This document shows, piece after piece, positions 7,760 to 15,881 of a DNA stretch of 34,855 nucleotides. The DNA is taken from NCBI GenBank assembly GCA_959023295.1, contig CAUFBM010000020.1:1-34855 (forward strand). Direction: 5' to 3'. Made by a program: the position numbers and the translations under genes. Under the pieces are notes generated by a model. It had not been told where the DNA came from, ran no database searches, and saw nothing but the letters and a program-made list of their open reading frames with translations. Position 1 is the first letter of the stretch, and the number at the start of each line of letters is the position of its first letter. The stretch comes from an uncultured Collinsella sp. (lineage in GTDB: Bacteria; Actinomycetota; Coriobacteriia; Coriobacteriales; Coriobacteriaceae).

Positions 7760-8908
7760 TCATTCCCCCTTCCCGATAACGACGTCATTTCCAACGACGG
7801 CCGTATCCTTGGTGGTATCGACAGAGCCGAGCTTCACGCCCTCTTCGACCGTGGAGTTCTCGCCCAAAATAGCGCGGCAGATGTGCGCACCGCTCTTAAC
7901 GTGCGCACCCGGCAGCAGCACGGAGTCCTCGACCACAGCGCGCTCCTCGATGATGACATCGGTCGAAAGGATCGAGTGGCGCGCGGTGCCGTAGATCTTG
8001 CAGCCGTTGGAGACCAGGCAGTCGTCCAGGCGGCCGTCCGGGCCAATGTAGTGCGGCGGACGCGTGGTGATGTTGGACATGATGGGGAAGTGCTTGTCGA
8101 ACAGATCGAACTCGGGGTTGTTGCCCAGCAGGTCCATCGAGGTCTCGTGGAAGCTGGCGATGGTGCCGACGTCCTTCCAAAAGCCGTGGAACTCGTAGCT
8201 GTACAGGCGCTTGCCCTCGCCGAGCAGCTTGGGGATGATGTCCTTGCCAAAGTCGTGGCTCGAGCGCTGGTCCAGAGCGTCCTCCTCGAGCGCCTCGATC
8301 AGCACGTCTGCCGAGAAGATGTAGATGCCCATGGACGCGAGGTTCGAATCGGGCTTATCGGGCTTCTCGGTGAACTTGGTGATGCGGCCGTCCTCGGGAT
8401 CGGTGGTCAGGATGCCAAAGCGGCTGGCCTCCTCCCACGGCACGGGCATAACGCTCACCGTGAGGTCGGCGTTGTTCTCAATGTGCGTCTTGAGCATCTT
8501 GCGGTAGTCCATGCGATACAGGTGATCGCCCGAAAGAATCAGGACGTACTTGGGGTCGTTGGCCTTGATGTAGTCCAGGTTCTGCGTAATGGCGTCGGCC
8601 GTGCCCGCATACCATGCGCCGCCGGTCTGCGTCTCGTACGGCGGCAGGATCGAAACGCCGCCGTCGCGGCTGTCTAGATCCCATGCCTCGCCGGAGCCCA
8701 CGTAGGCATGCAGCAGGTAGGGGCGATACTGCGTCAGAACGCCCACCGTGTCGATGCCCGAGTTGGAGCAGTTAGAGAGCGAAAAGTCGATAATGCGGAA
8801 CTTGCCACCAAAGCTAACCGCCGGCTTAGCGATCTTTTGGGTGAGTGCCCCCAATCGGCTGCCCTGTCCTCCTGCGAGGAGCATCGCGATGCATTCTTTC
8901 TTACTCAT
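7760..8908 (-). CDS. glgC: Glucose-1-phosphate adenylyltransferase, catalytic subunit
   Basis: 382 residues. It makes ADP-glucose from glucose-1-phosphate and ATP, the committed step of glycogen synthesis. Visible signatures are the N-terminal AMLLAGGQGSRLGALT loop with KPAVSFGGKFRIIDF, the middle LILSGDHLYRMDY motif, FTEKPDKP, and a C-terminal beta-helix of hexapeptide repeats. The length is that of the Firmicutes-type enzyme. AAGGAG sits a few bases before the ATG. It follows glgP by 108 bp, in which there is an 11-bp hairpin, and is coupled to glgD. Confidence 0.95.
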   Translation of the reverse strand: MSKKECIAMLLAGGQGSRLGALTQKIAKPAVSFGGKFRIIDFSLSNCSNSGIDTVGVLTQYRPYLLHAYVGSGEAWDLDSRDGGVSILPPYETQTGGAWYAGTADAITQNLDYIKANDPKYVLILSGDHLYRMDYRKMLKTHIENNADLTVSVMPVPWEEASRFGILTTDPEDGRITKFTEKPDKPDSNLASMGIYIFSADVLIEALEEDALDQRSSHDFGKDIIPKLLGEGKRLYSYEFHGFWKDVGTIASFHETSMDLLGNNPEFDLFDKHFPIMSNITTRPPHYIGPDGRLDDCLVSNGCKIYGTARHSILSTDVIIEERAVVEDSVLLPGAHVKSGAHICRAILGENSTVEEGVKLGSVDTTKDTAVVGNDVVIGKGE

Positions 8909-8948
8909 CGATTTCTCCTTCTGTCATCGATGTTCCTAAACCCATTAG

Positions 8949-8979
8949 CGACGGGCGCGGCGCTCGGTCGCGCCCGTCG
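8949..8979. other. Hairpin between glgP and glgC
   Basis: CGACGGGCGCG at 8949-8959 pairs perfectly with CGCGCCCGTCG at 8969-8979. No U-tract follows on either strand. Together with the glgD-glgA hairpin it suggests structured spacers in the operon mRNA. Confidence 0.45.
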
Positions 8980-9016
8980 AGTAATGCCGTGCCGGCATAA
9001 GGGAGCTCGCGCGCCT

Positions 9017-11443
9017 TTACGCGTGCCAGATCTCGTCGCGGTACTCGCGAATGGTGCGGTCGCTCGAGAACCAGCCGGAGGAGGCAGTGTTGAGCAGGGC
9101 CTTGCGGTTCCAGGTCTCCTGGTCGCCATAGCTGCCGGTGAGCTTCTCCCACGCATCCACGTAGCTGCGGAAGTCTGCCATGACCAGGTCGGGGTCGTTG
9201 TTGTTCATGAGCTCGTTGTAGATGCTCTCGAAGTTGCCCGAAAGACCCGCAAAGGTGTTGTCCTTGAGCTCGTCCATCACGCGGCCCAGGCGGTCGCGAT
9301 CGTTGTTGAGCGTATCCCAGGCAAAGTAGCTGTTCGACGCCCAAAGCTGCTCGACCTCGGGAGCGGTCAGGCCAAAGATGGCCTCGTTCTCGCGGCCGGC
9401 GAGGTCGGCGATCTCGATGTTGGCGCCGTCGAGGGTGCCCAGCGTAATGGCGCCGTTCATCATGAGCTTCATGTTGGACGTGCCCGAGGCCTCCTTGCCG
9501 GCCGTGGAGATCTGTTCCGAGATCTCGGCGGCAGGGTAGATGAGCTGGGCGTTGCTCACGCGGAAGTTGGGGATAAAGCAGACCTTCATGACCTCGTTGA
9601 CGCGCGGGTCGTTGTTGATGACATCGGCCACGGAGTTAATGAGGCGGATGGTCTCCTTGGCGAAGGTGTAGCTCGAGGCAGCCTTGCCGCTAAAGATGAA
9701 GGTCGTCGGCGTCACGTGGAAGTTGGGATCGGCGATGCGACGGTTGTAGATGTCCATCACCTTCATGATGTTCATGAGCTGGCGCTTGTAGGCGTGGAAG
9801 CGCTTCACCTGAACATCGAAGACGGTGTTGGGGTCAATGACCAGACCGGTCTCGGCCTTAACATAGGCGGCCAGACGCTCCTTGTTGGCGCGCTTGGAGG
9901 CGCCCACGGCCTTAAGGAACTCGGTGTCGTTCTGGAACTCCTTGAGTTTCTCCAGCTCAAAGGCGTCCTTGAGCCAGCCGTCGCCAATGGCCTCGGTGAC
10001 GAGCTTGGCGTAGGTGGGGTTGGCCTCGGCAAAGAAGCGACGGTGCGAGATGCCGTTGGTCTTGTTGTTGAACTTCTCGGGCGTCAGGGCATAGAAGTCC
10101 TTGAGCACGATGTTCTTGATGATGTCGGAGTGGATCTTGGCCACGCCGTTGACGCTGTGGCTGCAGATTACAGACAGGTTGGCCATGCGAATCTCGCCGT
10201 CCCACAGGATAGCGGTCTGGCGCAGGCGCTCCTGCCAGCCCTCCTGCGTGGTGTCGAACGACTCGTGCCAACGACGGCTGATCTCGTCGATGATCTGGTA
10301 CACGCGGGGGAGGAGCTTGGAGAACGTGCCGATGGGCCACTTCTCCAGAGCCTCGGGCAGGATGGTGTGGTTGGTGTAGCTCACGACCTGCGTCACGATG
10401 TTCCAGGCGTCGTCCCACTCGAGCTTCTTCTCGTCGATCAGGATACGCATGAGCTCGGGGCCGCACATGGCGGGGTGGGTATCGTTGGTATGGATGGCCA
10501 CAAACTGCGGCAGCAGCTCCCAGTTCTCGCCGTGCTCCTTCTCAAAGGTGTCGAGCAGGCTGTAGATGCCGGCCGAAACAAACAGGTACTCCTGCTTCAG
10601 GCGCAGCAGACGGCCGTGCTCGCCGGCGTCGTTGGGGTAGAGGATGGCGCTGATGGCCTCGGCCTCGGCGCGCTCGGCGTCGGCCAGGGCGTAGTCGCCG
10701 CGGTTGAAGGCCTCCAGGTCAAAGTGCTCCTCGACCGGCTCTGCGGCCCAGACGCGCAGCTTGTTGACGGTCTCGCCGGCATAGCCCACAACGGGGATGT
10801 CGTAGGGGACAGCCAGGATGTCCTGCGTGTCCACCGTGCGGTAGAACGTGCGGCCGTTCTCCTCAAAGCCCTCGACGTGACCACCAAACTTAATGGTCAC
10901 GGCTTTGTCCTGACGACGGACCTCCCAGGGATAGCCGTGGGTGAGCCACTCGTCGGTGGCCTCGACCTGGCTGCCGTTGACGATCTCCTGCTTAAACAGG
11001 CCGTAGCGGTAGCGCATGCCGTTGCCGTAGCCGGCAATGCCCTCGGCAGCCATGGAATCTAAGAAGCATGCGGCCAGACGGCCCAGGCCACCGTTGCCCA
11101 GAGCCGGATCGGGCTCCTGGTTCTCGATGACGGACAGGTCGAAGCCCATGTCGTCGAGCGCCTCGGCGACCATGTCGCGCACGCCAAAGTTGAGCAGGTA
11201 GTTGTCGAGCAGGCGGCCGATCAAAAACTCGATCGAGAAGTAGTACACGCGCTTCTTGCCCTCGGCGGCCACACGGGCGTCGCTCTTGGTGGCAACGGTG
11301 CGTGCCTTCTCGGCCACGAGCTTAGCCAGGGCGTTAAAGCGGTCCAGGTCGCTGGCGGCCTCGACGCTCTTGCCGCTGATGCTCATGACGGCATCGCGAT
11401 AGAGCTCGGTAAACTCCTGCTTGTTGTCGAAGATCTTATTCAT
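9017..11443 (-). CDS. glgP: Glycogen phosphorylase (GT35)
   Basis: 808 residues. It releases glucose-1-phosphate from glycogen with a pyridoxal phosphate cofactor. The PLP-lysine motif EASGTSNMK is present (K659), as are GNGGLGRLAACFLDSMA near residue 110 and the long central HTNDTHPAM region. Full length for the family. The start at 11443 is supported by GGGGGAAAGGA just upstream. Placing the degradative enzyme between glgB and glgC in a synthesis operon means that storage and release share one transcript, so control of flux is likely to be allosteric as well as transcriptional. Confidence 0.96.
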   Translation of the reverse strand: MNKIFDNKQEFTELYRDAVMSISGKSVEAASDLDRFNALAKLVAEKARTVATKSDARVAAEGKKRVYYFSIEFLIGRLLDNYLLNFGVRDMVAEALDDMGFDLSVIENQEPDPALGNGGLGRLAACFLDSMAAEGIAGYGNGMRYRYGLFKQEIVNGSQVEATDEWLTHGYPWEVRRQDKAVTIKFGGHVEGFEENGRTFYRTVDTQDILAVPYDIPVVGYAGETVNKLRVWAAEPVEEHFDLEAFNRGDYALADAERAEAEAISAILYPNDAGEHGRLLRLKQEYLFVSAGIYSLLDTFEKEHGENWELLPQFVAIHTNDTHPAMCGPELMRILIDEKKLEWDDAWNIVTQVVSYTNHTILPEALEKWPIGTFSKLLPRVYQIIDEISRRWHESFDTTQEGWQERLRQTAILWDGEIRMANLSVICSHSVNGVAKIHSDIIKNIVLKDFYALTPEKFNNKTNGISHRRFFAEANPTYAKLVTEAIGDGWLKDAFELEKLKEFQNDTEFLKAVGASKRANKERLAAYVKAETGLVIDPNTVFDVQVKRFHAYKRQLMNIMKVMDIYNRRIADPNFHVTPTTFIFSGKAASSYTFAKETIRLINSVADVINNDPRVNEVMKVCFIPNFRVSNAQLIYPAAEISEQISTAGKEASGTSNMKLMMNGAITLGTLDGANIEIADLAGRENEAIFGLTAPEVEQLWASNSYFAWDTLNNDRDRLGRVMDELKDNTFAGLSGNFESIYNELMNNNDPDLVMADFRSYVDAWEKLTGSYGDQETWNRKALLNTASSGWFSSDRTIREYRDEIWHA

Positions 11444-11517
11444 ACGTTCCTTTCCCCCGGGGATGTTTCTCCCGGAACGGTTATGACTTACATCCTACGC
11501 CCCGGCGGTGCGGGTAA

Positions 11518-11529
11518 TTACAGCTGTAA
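11518..11529. other. TTACAGCTGTAA palindrome after glgB
   Basis: A 12-bp perfect palindrome eight bases beyond the glgB stop. A related ACAGCTGTAAC stretch lies at about 419-429, just after the stop of the GH13-GH77 gene. The role is unknown; it may be coincidence. Confidence 0.25.
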
Positions 11530-11537
11530 CGGTTTTG

Positions 11538-13817
11538 TTACGCATCCTTGGCAGACGACTTAACAGAAGCAGACTTTGCCTTGGTAGCGGCCTTTTTGGC
11601 AGCCGGCTTCTTGGCCGCGGTAGCCTTAGCAGCGGGCTTTGCGGCGGTCTTGGCCTTGGCCTTGGTCGTCGTGGCCTTTGTCTTGGCCGGAGCCTTCTTA
11701 GCAGCCGCGGGTTTGGGCTTCACCGAGGACGAGCGCTTGCGCGTCGCCTTCTTGGGCTCCTCGATCACGGGCGGCTTATAGCTGCTGGGACCGCGGCGCT
11801 TAAGCACCACGCCTGCCAGGCCGGGCACCTTAATCTCGATAGAGTCCATCTGCCCGTTCCAGGGATAGGGCTCGCTCGAGCAGGTGTAGGGCTCCTCGCC
11901 GGCATAGCCGCTGCCGCCAAACTCGGGACGGTCGGAATCGAAGATGACCTCCCAGTCGCCCTCGCGCGGCACACCCACGCGGAAGCTCTCGTAGCTCGCC
12001 GGGTCAAAGTTGATCAGGATCACCAGGTCGTCATCGACGTCTTCGCCCTGGCGCACAAAGCTCACGATGGACTGCTTGGAGTTGTCCGCGTCAATCCAGG
12101 TAAAGCCGTCGTCGGTGTAGCCGCGCTCGTACAGGGCGGGCTCGGCGGTGTACAGGTGGTTGAGCGCCTTGATGAACGCCTGATGATGACGGTGGGTCTC
12201 GTACTCCTCGGTCAGGAACCACTGAATGGACTCGTAGTAGCGCCACTCAATAAACTGGCCGATCTCGTTGCCCATAAAGTTGAGCTTGGCACCGGGATGC
12301 GTCATCTGGTAGAAGGCCAGCGTGCGCAGGCCGGCAAACTGACGCCACCAGTCGCCTGGCATGCGGCCGATGAGCGAGCACTTGCCGTGCACGACCTCGT
12401 CGTGGCTCAGCGGGCAGATAAAGTTCTCGGTAAAGGAATACATGATGGAAAACGTGAGCAGGCCGTGGTTGCCGGGGCGCCACGGAAAATCGGTCTGCAT
12501 GTAGTGCAGAGTGTCGTTCATCCAGCCCATGTCCCACTTGTAGTGGAAGCCCAGGCCGCCGTCCTGCGGCGGATAGGTCACGAGCGGCCACGCGGTGGAC
12601 TCCTCGGCCATCATCATCACGTCGGGGTAGTGCGCCTCCACGGCGCAGTTGACCTGACGGATAAACGCGCTGGCGTCCAGGTCCTCCTCGGTACCGTACT
12701 TGTTGAACTTCTTTTGCCCCGGATCGTCGATGCCAAAGTTGAGGTACAGCATGCTGGACACGCCGTCCATGCGTATGCCGTCCACGTGGAAGTTCTCGAG
12801 CCAGTACAGCACGTTGGAGACTAGGAAGGAGCGGACCTCGCCGCGGGCGAAGTCAAACTTGTGCGTGCCCCAGTTGGGGTGAATCTCGTGCTCAAACAGC
12901 ATATGGCCGTTAAAGGTGGCAAGGCCGTGGGAGTCGGCGCAAAAACCGCCGGGAACCCAGTCCATGATCACGCCAATGCCCGCCTCGTGGCACGCATCGA
13001 TAAAGTGCATGAGCTGCTGGGGGTTGCCGTAGCGCGACGTGGCGGCGTAGTAGCCGGTCGTCTGGTAGCCCCAGGAGCCATCGAAGGGATGCTCCATAAG
13101 CGGCATGACCTCGATATGCGTGTAGCCCATGTCGTGCACGTAGTCCACGAGCTCCACCGACAGGTCGTCGTAGGTGTAGAACTCGCCGCGCTGCGCGGGG
13201 AAGGGGTCCATGGGTCCGGGGTAATTGCCGTACTCGTCGGGCTCGCCCTGCGGCGCGTCGCCGTGGCGCTTCCACGAGCCAATATGCACCTCGTAGATGT
13301 TGAGCGGCTGCGACATGTGGTTATGGCTGGCGCGGCGCTTGAGCCATGCAGCATCGTTCCACTGGTAGCCATCGAGGGTCCACAGCACGCTGGCGGTACC
13401 CGGAGGGCATTCGGCCTTAAAGGCGTACGGATCGGCCTTGTAGAGCTTTTCGCCCTCATTGGTTTCGATAAGGTACTTATAGAGCTGACCCTGCTCGGCG
13501 CCAGGAATGAAGCCTTCCCAAATAGAGCTCGTATGCACGGGCAACAGCGGGTTGGCCTGTTCATCCCAGTCGTTAAATTCGCCAATGACGTGAACGCTCT
13601 TTACGTCGGGCGCCCAAACGCAAAAGCGCCAGCCGCGCGTACGGTTCTGCGTGTCGGGGTGAGCGCCCATCTTTTCCCAGCTGCGCTCCCACATTCCAAT
13701 GCCAAACAGGTAGACATCGTCCTTGGAGAGCTCCGGTGCGTGCGGGGCGGCTTTACGGGTAGCAGGCTTTTTGGTTGCTGGCTTTAGCTTTGTATCGCTC
13801 ACGTTTGATCCCATCAT
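11538..13817 (-). CDS. glgB: 1,4-alpha-glucan branching enzyme (GH13/CBM48) with Lys/Ala-rich tail
   Basis: 759 residues from the ATG at 13817. It makes alpha-1,6 branches in glycogen. An N-terminal CBM48 domain (WRFCVWAPDVKSVHVIGEFNDW) precedes the GH13 barrel, whose catalytic residues are in DGIRMDGVSSM (D351), MMAEEST (E405) and LSHDEVVHGK (D473); the 54 and 68 residue spacings match other GlgB enzymes. From about residue 686 the protein becomes a basic low-complexity tail rich in KKPAAK, KATTTKAKAK and similar units; a shorter KPATKKPATRKAA stretch lies near the N-terminus. The start is uncertain: the frame opens with a TTG at 13862, ATG codons lie at 13817 and 13814 and a GTG at 13802, none with a strong ribosome site. 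First gene of the glg operon. Confidence 0.93.
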   Translation of the reverse strand: MMGSNVSDTKLKPATKKPATRKAAPHAPELSKDDVYLFGIGMWERSWEKMGAHPDTQNRTRGWRFCVWAPDVKSVHVIGEFNDWDEQANPLLPVHTSSIWEGFIPGAEQGQLYKYLIETNEGEKLYKADPYAFKAECPPGTASVLWTLDGYQWNDAAWLKRRASHNHMSQPLNIYEVHIGSWKRHGDAPQGEPDEYGNYPGPMDPFPAQRGEFYTYDDLSVELVDYVHDMGYTHIEVMPLMEHPFDGSWGYQTTGYYAATSRYGNPQQLMHFIDACHEAGIGVIMDWVPGGFCADSHGLATFNGHMLFEHEIHPNWGTHKFDFARGEVRSFLVSNVLYWLENFHVDGIRMDGVSSMLYLNFGIDDPGQKKFNKYGTEEDLDASAFIRQVNCAVEAHYPDVMMMAEESTAWPLVTYPPQDGGLGFHYKWDMGWMNDTLHYMQTDFPWRPGNHGLLTFSIMYSFTENFICPLSHDEVVHGKCSLIGRMPGDWWRQFAGLRTLAFYQMTHPGAKLNFMGNEIGQFIEWRYYESIQWFLTEEYETHRHHQAFIKALNHLYTAEPALYERGYTDDGFTWIDADNSKQSIVSFVRQGEDVDDDLVILINFDPASYESFRVGVPREGDWEVIFDSDRPEFGGSGYAGEEPYTCSSEPYPWNGQMDSIEIKVPGLAGVVLKRRGPSSYKPPVIEEPKKATRKRSSSVKPKPAAAKKAPAKTKATTTKAKAKTAAKPAAKATAAKKPAAKKAATKAKSASVKSSAKDA

Positions 13818-14148
13818 GACGCGGCAGCGTGTTGCCTTGGTGACTAGATGCGAAAGGTCCAAGGCTGCACGAATCGAAGGGACGGCGATAGTTCTATGAT
13901 TCGTTCCACCTCGCGTGCTCGGTGGAACTTTCGGCAGAAACTACGATAACACCTGTACGTTACTTTTATGAACGAAAGAGGATTTGCGGGGGCGTTTAAT
14001 CGGTAAGCGCCATGTTTATACCACTTGCAGAATTGACGTGGTAAAACTCTTGACAGTTTTATCAATTAGCGTTTCTAGATTGTTAGGTTGACGTTTGGTA
14101 AAACGTTTTTAGCAGGTTGTTTACCCTTTGACATCGAAAGGCTCGTAT
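13818..14148. promoter_or_regulatory. Divergent regulatory region, glgB / HAD gene
   Basis: About 330 bp between the divergent genes. An inverted repeat GTTCCACC/GGTGGAAC (13903-13910, 13921-13928) would form a hairpin in the glgB leader. A minus-strand TATAAA (14015-14020) could be the glgB -10 box, without a good -35. On the plus strand TTGACA at 14050-14055 could be a -35 element, but no good -10 follows at normal spacing. TACCAC at 14019-14024 mirrors GTGGTA at 14038-14043. TGGTAAAAC boxes lie at 14039-14047 and 14096-14104. Confidence 0.5.
14096..14111 (+). promoter_or_regulatory. Operator-like box TGGTAAAACGTTTTTA
   Basis: A near-perfect palindrome with a central CG, the shape of LacI-family operators, about 40 bp before the HAD gene start. 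It shares TGGTAAAAC with 14039-14047 and with the box at 3874-3890 (minus strand). Confidence 0.4.
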
Positions 14149-14838
14149 ATGGACCACATCGCCGCCTCAAGTGTCGCTTTTATTTTCGATTGCGACGGCA
14201 CACTGGTTAACAGCACCCCCGTTTGGGCTTATTCTCAGCCCGAGTTATTGCACCGCCACGGAGTTGACGTGACGGTCGACGATTTTGCCCAGTTTGAGCA
14301 TTTGTCGCTCGAGGACGAGTGCCAGGCCTACCACGACACCTGGGGCATTGGTGCAAATGGCGAAGAGCTCTACCGCGAGCTGAGCGACATCCTGATCGAT
14401 GGCTACTCCAAGGTGCCGCCGCGCGAGGGCCTGCTTGCATTTTTGAAGCAGGCGCAGGAGGCCGGTATTGCCATGTGCGTTGCAACGTCCACGCCGGCCG
14501 AGCTGGTTACGTCCGCGCTTGGGGGTGCCGGGCTCGATACCTACATGGAGTTTGTGACCACCACGGGCGAGGCGGGGCGCTCCAAGCAGTTTCCCGATGT
14601 GTACGAGCTAGCGTTGCGCCGTCTGGAGGAGCGCCATGGGCACAAGTTTGAGCGCGCGTGGGTGTTTGAGGACGCCGTCTTTGGCCTTAAGAGCTCGGGC
14701 ACCGCAGGCTTTAGGCGCGTGGGCATCTATGACCCGCACGGTCGTATGATACGCGACGAGGTTCGCGACAACTGCGATATCTTTATCGATAGCTATGAGG
14801 ACCTGGATCTGGCCCGCGTTCTTACGTTTGAGGGATAG
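14149..14838 (+). CDS. HAD-superfamily phosphatase / phosphoglucomutase-like hydrolase
   Basis: 229 residues from the ATG at 14149, chosen over an in-frame TTG at 14128 because CGAAAGG lies 8-15 bases upstream. Motif I is FDCDGTLVNS (Asp nucleophile and Asp acid), motif II is VATSTPAEL, a Lys/Arg lies near AGRSKQFPD, and motif III is VFEDAVFGLKSS. The helical cap between motifs I and II makes it subfamily IA, which includes phosphoglycolate phosphatase and beta-phosphoglucomutase. The substrate cannot be told from sequence. Its position beside, and divergent from, the glycogen operon with a shared operator-like box suggests a sugar phosphate, but this is inference. The thiamine pyrophosphokinase gene starts nine bases after its stop, so the two are probably cotranscribed. 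Confidence 0.85.
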   Translation: MDHIAASSVAFIFDCDGTLVNSTPVWAYSQPELLHRHGVDVTVDDFAQFEHLSLEDECQAYHDTWGIGANGEELYRELSDILIDGYSKVPPREGLLAFLKQAQEAGIAMCVATSTPAELVTSALGGAGLDTYMEFVTTTGEAGRSKQFPDVYELALRRLEERHGHKFERAWVFEDAVFGLKSSGTAGFRRVGIYDPHGRMIRDEVRDNCDIFIDSYEDLDLARVLTFEG

Positions 14839-14847
14839 GCGAGAGCT

Positions 14848-15516
14848 GTGGCTTGTAAGGTGTTAGTGGTCTGCGGCTCGCCCGTGGTGGCGAGCGCGGA
14901 TTTGCTGCGTCAGCTGGCGGGGGAGTGCGACCACGTTGTCGCCGTGGACCGCGGGCTCGACGCGTTGCTGGGCGCGGGGCTGGGCTGCGACGTGTATGTG
15001 GGGGACGCCGACACGGTGAGCGACGCCGGCCGCGCGTTGGTCGATGCCGCCGAAGCTTTTGAGGTAGAGCGCCATGACCCGTACAAGGACTACACCGATT
15101 TGGCGTTGGCGCTCTATTCCGTCCGCCGCCGCTGGCCGGGTGCCGAAGTGGTTGCGACCTGCGCCACCGGCGGCCGCCCGGATATGGCCCTTTCCGTACT
15201 GGGGCTGCTCGCGAGCTACGAGGATGCTCCCATCTGGATCGCCGAGGACAAGGTGGTCGCCCGCATCCTCCACGCTGGCGAGTCGTGGGCTATCGAAGGC
15301 GCCGAAGGCAAGACGTTCTCTATCATCGCCATAGCCCCCAGCACCGAGGTAAGCGAGCACGGCCTAGAGTGGGAGCTAGATCACAGCCCCCTGGGCTTGT
15401 TAGCTGACACGGGCATTAGCAACATAGTCCGATCCACTGCAGAGATCGAAGTCCATACCGGCACTGCAATAGCTTATTTGCTGCATCAGGGTTTTATTGG
15501 GACGGTCGGCGAGTAG
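14848..15516 (+). CDS. thiN: Thiamine pyrophosphokinase
   Basis: 222 residues starting at a GTG. It transfers pyrophosphate from ATP to thiamine to give thiamine diphosphate. The catalytic N-terminal domain shows VVAVDRGLDALL, VYVGDADTVSD and HDPYKDYTDLALAL, the Asp-rich Mg-ATP site; the C-terminal beta-sandwich domain that binds thiamine includes FSIIAIAPSTEVSEHGLEWEL and ends with GISNIV followed by a His-tag-like end segment typical of the family. Normal length for bacterial TPKs. Probably in an operon with the HAD gene. Thiamine diphosphate itself does not tie it to the glycogen genes. Confidence 0.88.
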   Translation: MACKVLVVCGSPVVASADLLRQLAGECDHVVAVDRGLDALLGAGLGCDVYVGDADTVSDAGRALVDAAEAFEVERHDPYKDYTDLALALYSVRRRWPGAEVVATCATGGRPDMALSVLGLLASYEDAPIWIAEDKVVARILHAGESWAIEGAEGKTFSIIAIAPSTEVSEHGLEWELDHSPLGLLADTGISNIVRSTAEIEVHTGTAIAYLLHQGFIGTVGE

Positions 15517-15555
15517 GAAAACCCGTAAGTGCGAGAAGCAATTGCAAAAAACTTC

Positions 15556-15584
15556 TTGCACAACCAAGAATCTTCCCCTATAGT
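15556..15584 (+). promoter_or_regulatory. Promoter of tRNA-Ala
   Basis: TTGCAC (15556-15561) and TATAGT (15579-15584) separated by 17 bp form a good sigma-70-type promoter. Transcription would start near 15590, just before the tRNA at 15598. Confidence 0.75.
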
Positions 15585-15597
15585 ATCTCCTCGTCAC

Positions 15598-15673
15598 GGG
15601 GGCGTAGCTCAGCTGGGAGAGCGCTTGACTGGCAGTCAAGAGGTCAGGGGTTCGATCCCCCTCGTCTCCACCA
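15598..15673 (+). tRNA. tRNA-Ala (anticodon GGC)
   Basis: 76 nt with the CCA end encoded. The acceptor stem GGGGGCG/CGTCTCC contains the G3:U70 wobble pair that marks alanine tRNAs. The D arm is GCTC AGCTGGGA GAGC, the anticodon stem CTTGA/TCAAG closes the loop CTGGCAG (anticodon GGC, reading GCC), and the T arm is CAGGGG TTCGATC CCCCT. It has its own promoter and terminator. Confidence 0.97.
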
Positions 15674-15685
15674 TCGTGAATACAA

Positions 15686-15712
15686 GGCCACTCAATCGAG
15701 TGGTCTTTTTTA
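15686..15712 (+). terminator. Terminator of tRNA-Ala
   Basis: GGCCACTC pairs with GAGTGGTC around a 4-nt AATC loop (one G:U pair), followed by a run of six T. It begins 13 nt after the tRNA. The truncated ADP-ribosylglycohydrolase fragment on the other strand stops two bases beyond it. Confidence 0.85.
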
Positions 15713-15713
15713 T

Positions 15714-15872
15714 TTACATACGATATTTAGTAGTCCGAACTGCATTTTGCAAATGGCCCGTCATGTCATTGCGGGTGAAGCTGCCGCGCGGCTTAAACTC
15801 GTAGGGCACGCCAACCGCGTCGCCCACGGCCATGTCGTAAACGCAATCCCTCACCGTCCGCAGTAAACCCAT
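15714..15872 (-). pseudogene. 5' stump of an ADP-ribosylglycohydrolase (DraG-like) gene
   Basis: A 52-codon frame that begins MGLLRTVRDCVYDMAVGDAV and continues GVPYEFKPRGSF, then NDMTGH. The stretch AVGDAxGVPYEF is the conserved N-terminus of ADP-ribosylglycohydrolases, which cleave ADP-ribose from proteins or small substrates and are normally about 250-300 residues. Similarity ends soon after DMTGH; the last dozen residues look like random read-through and the frame stops beside the tRNA-Ala terminator. The catalytic region that should follow (TWSDDT-like) is missing. The ATG lies 9 bases after the GIY-YIG stop, so the intact gene was probably translated with it. The truncation suggests recombination or deletion next to the tRNA gene. 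Short length makes the call moderate. Confidence 0.65.
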
Positions 15873-15881
15873 GGTACACAC

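Noticed and set aside
8708..11062. 784-codon plus-strand frame opposite glgP and the start of glgC
   Set aside because: Antisense of clearly conserved enzymes; its Val/Leu/Ala-rich product is what codon bias in GC-rich genes gives on the other strand.
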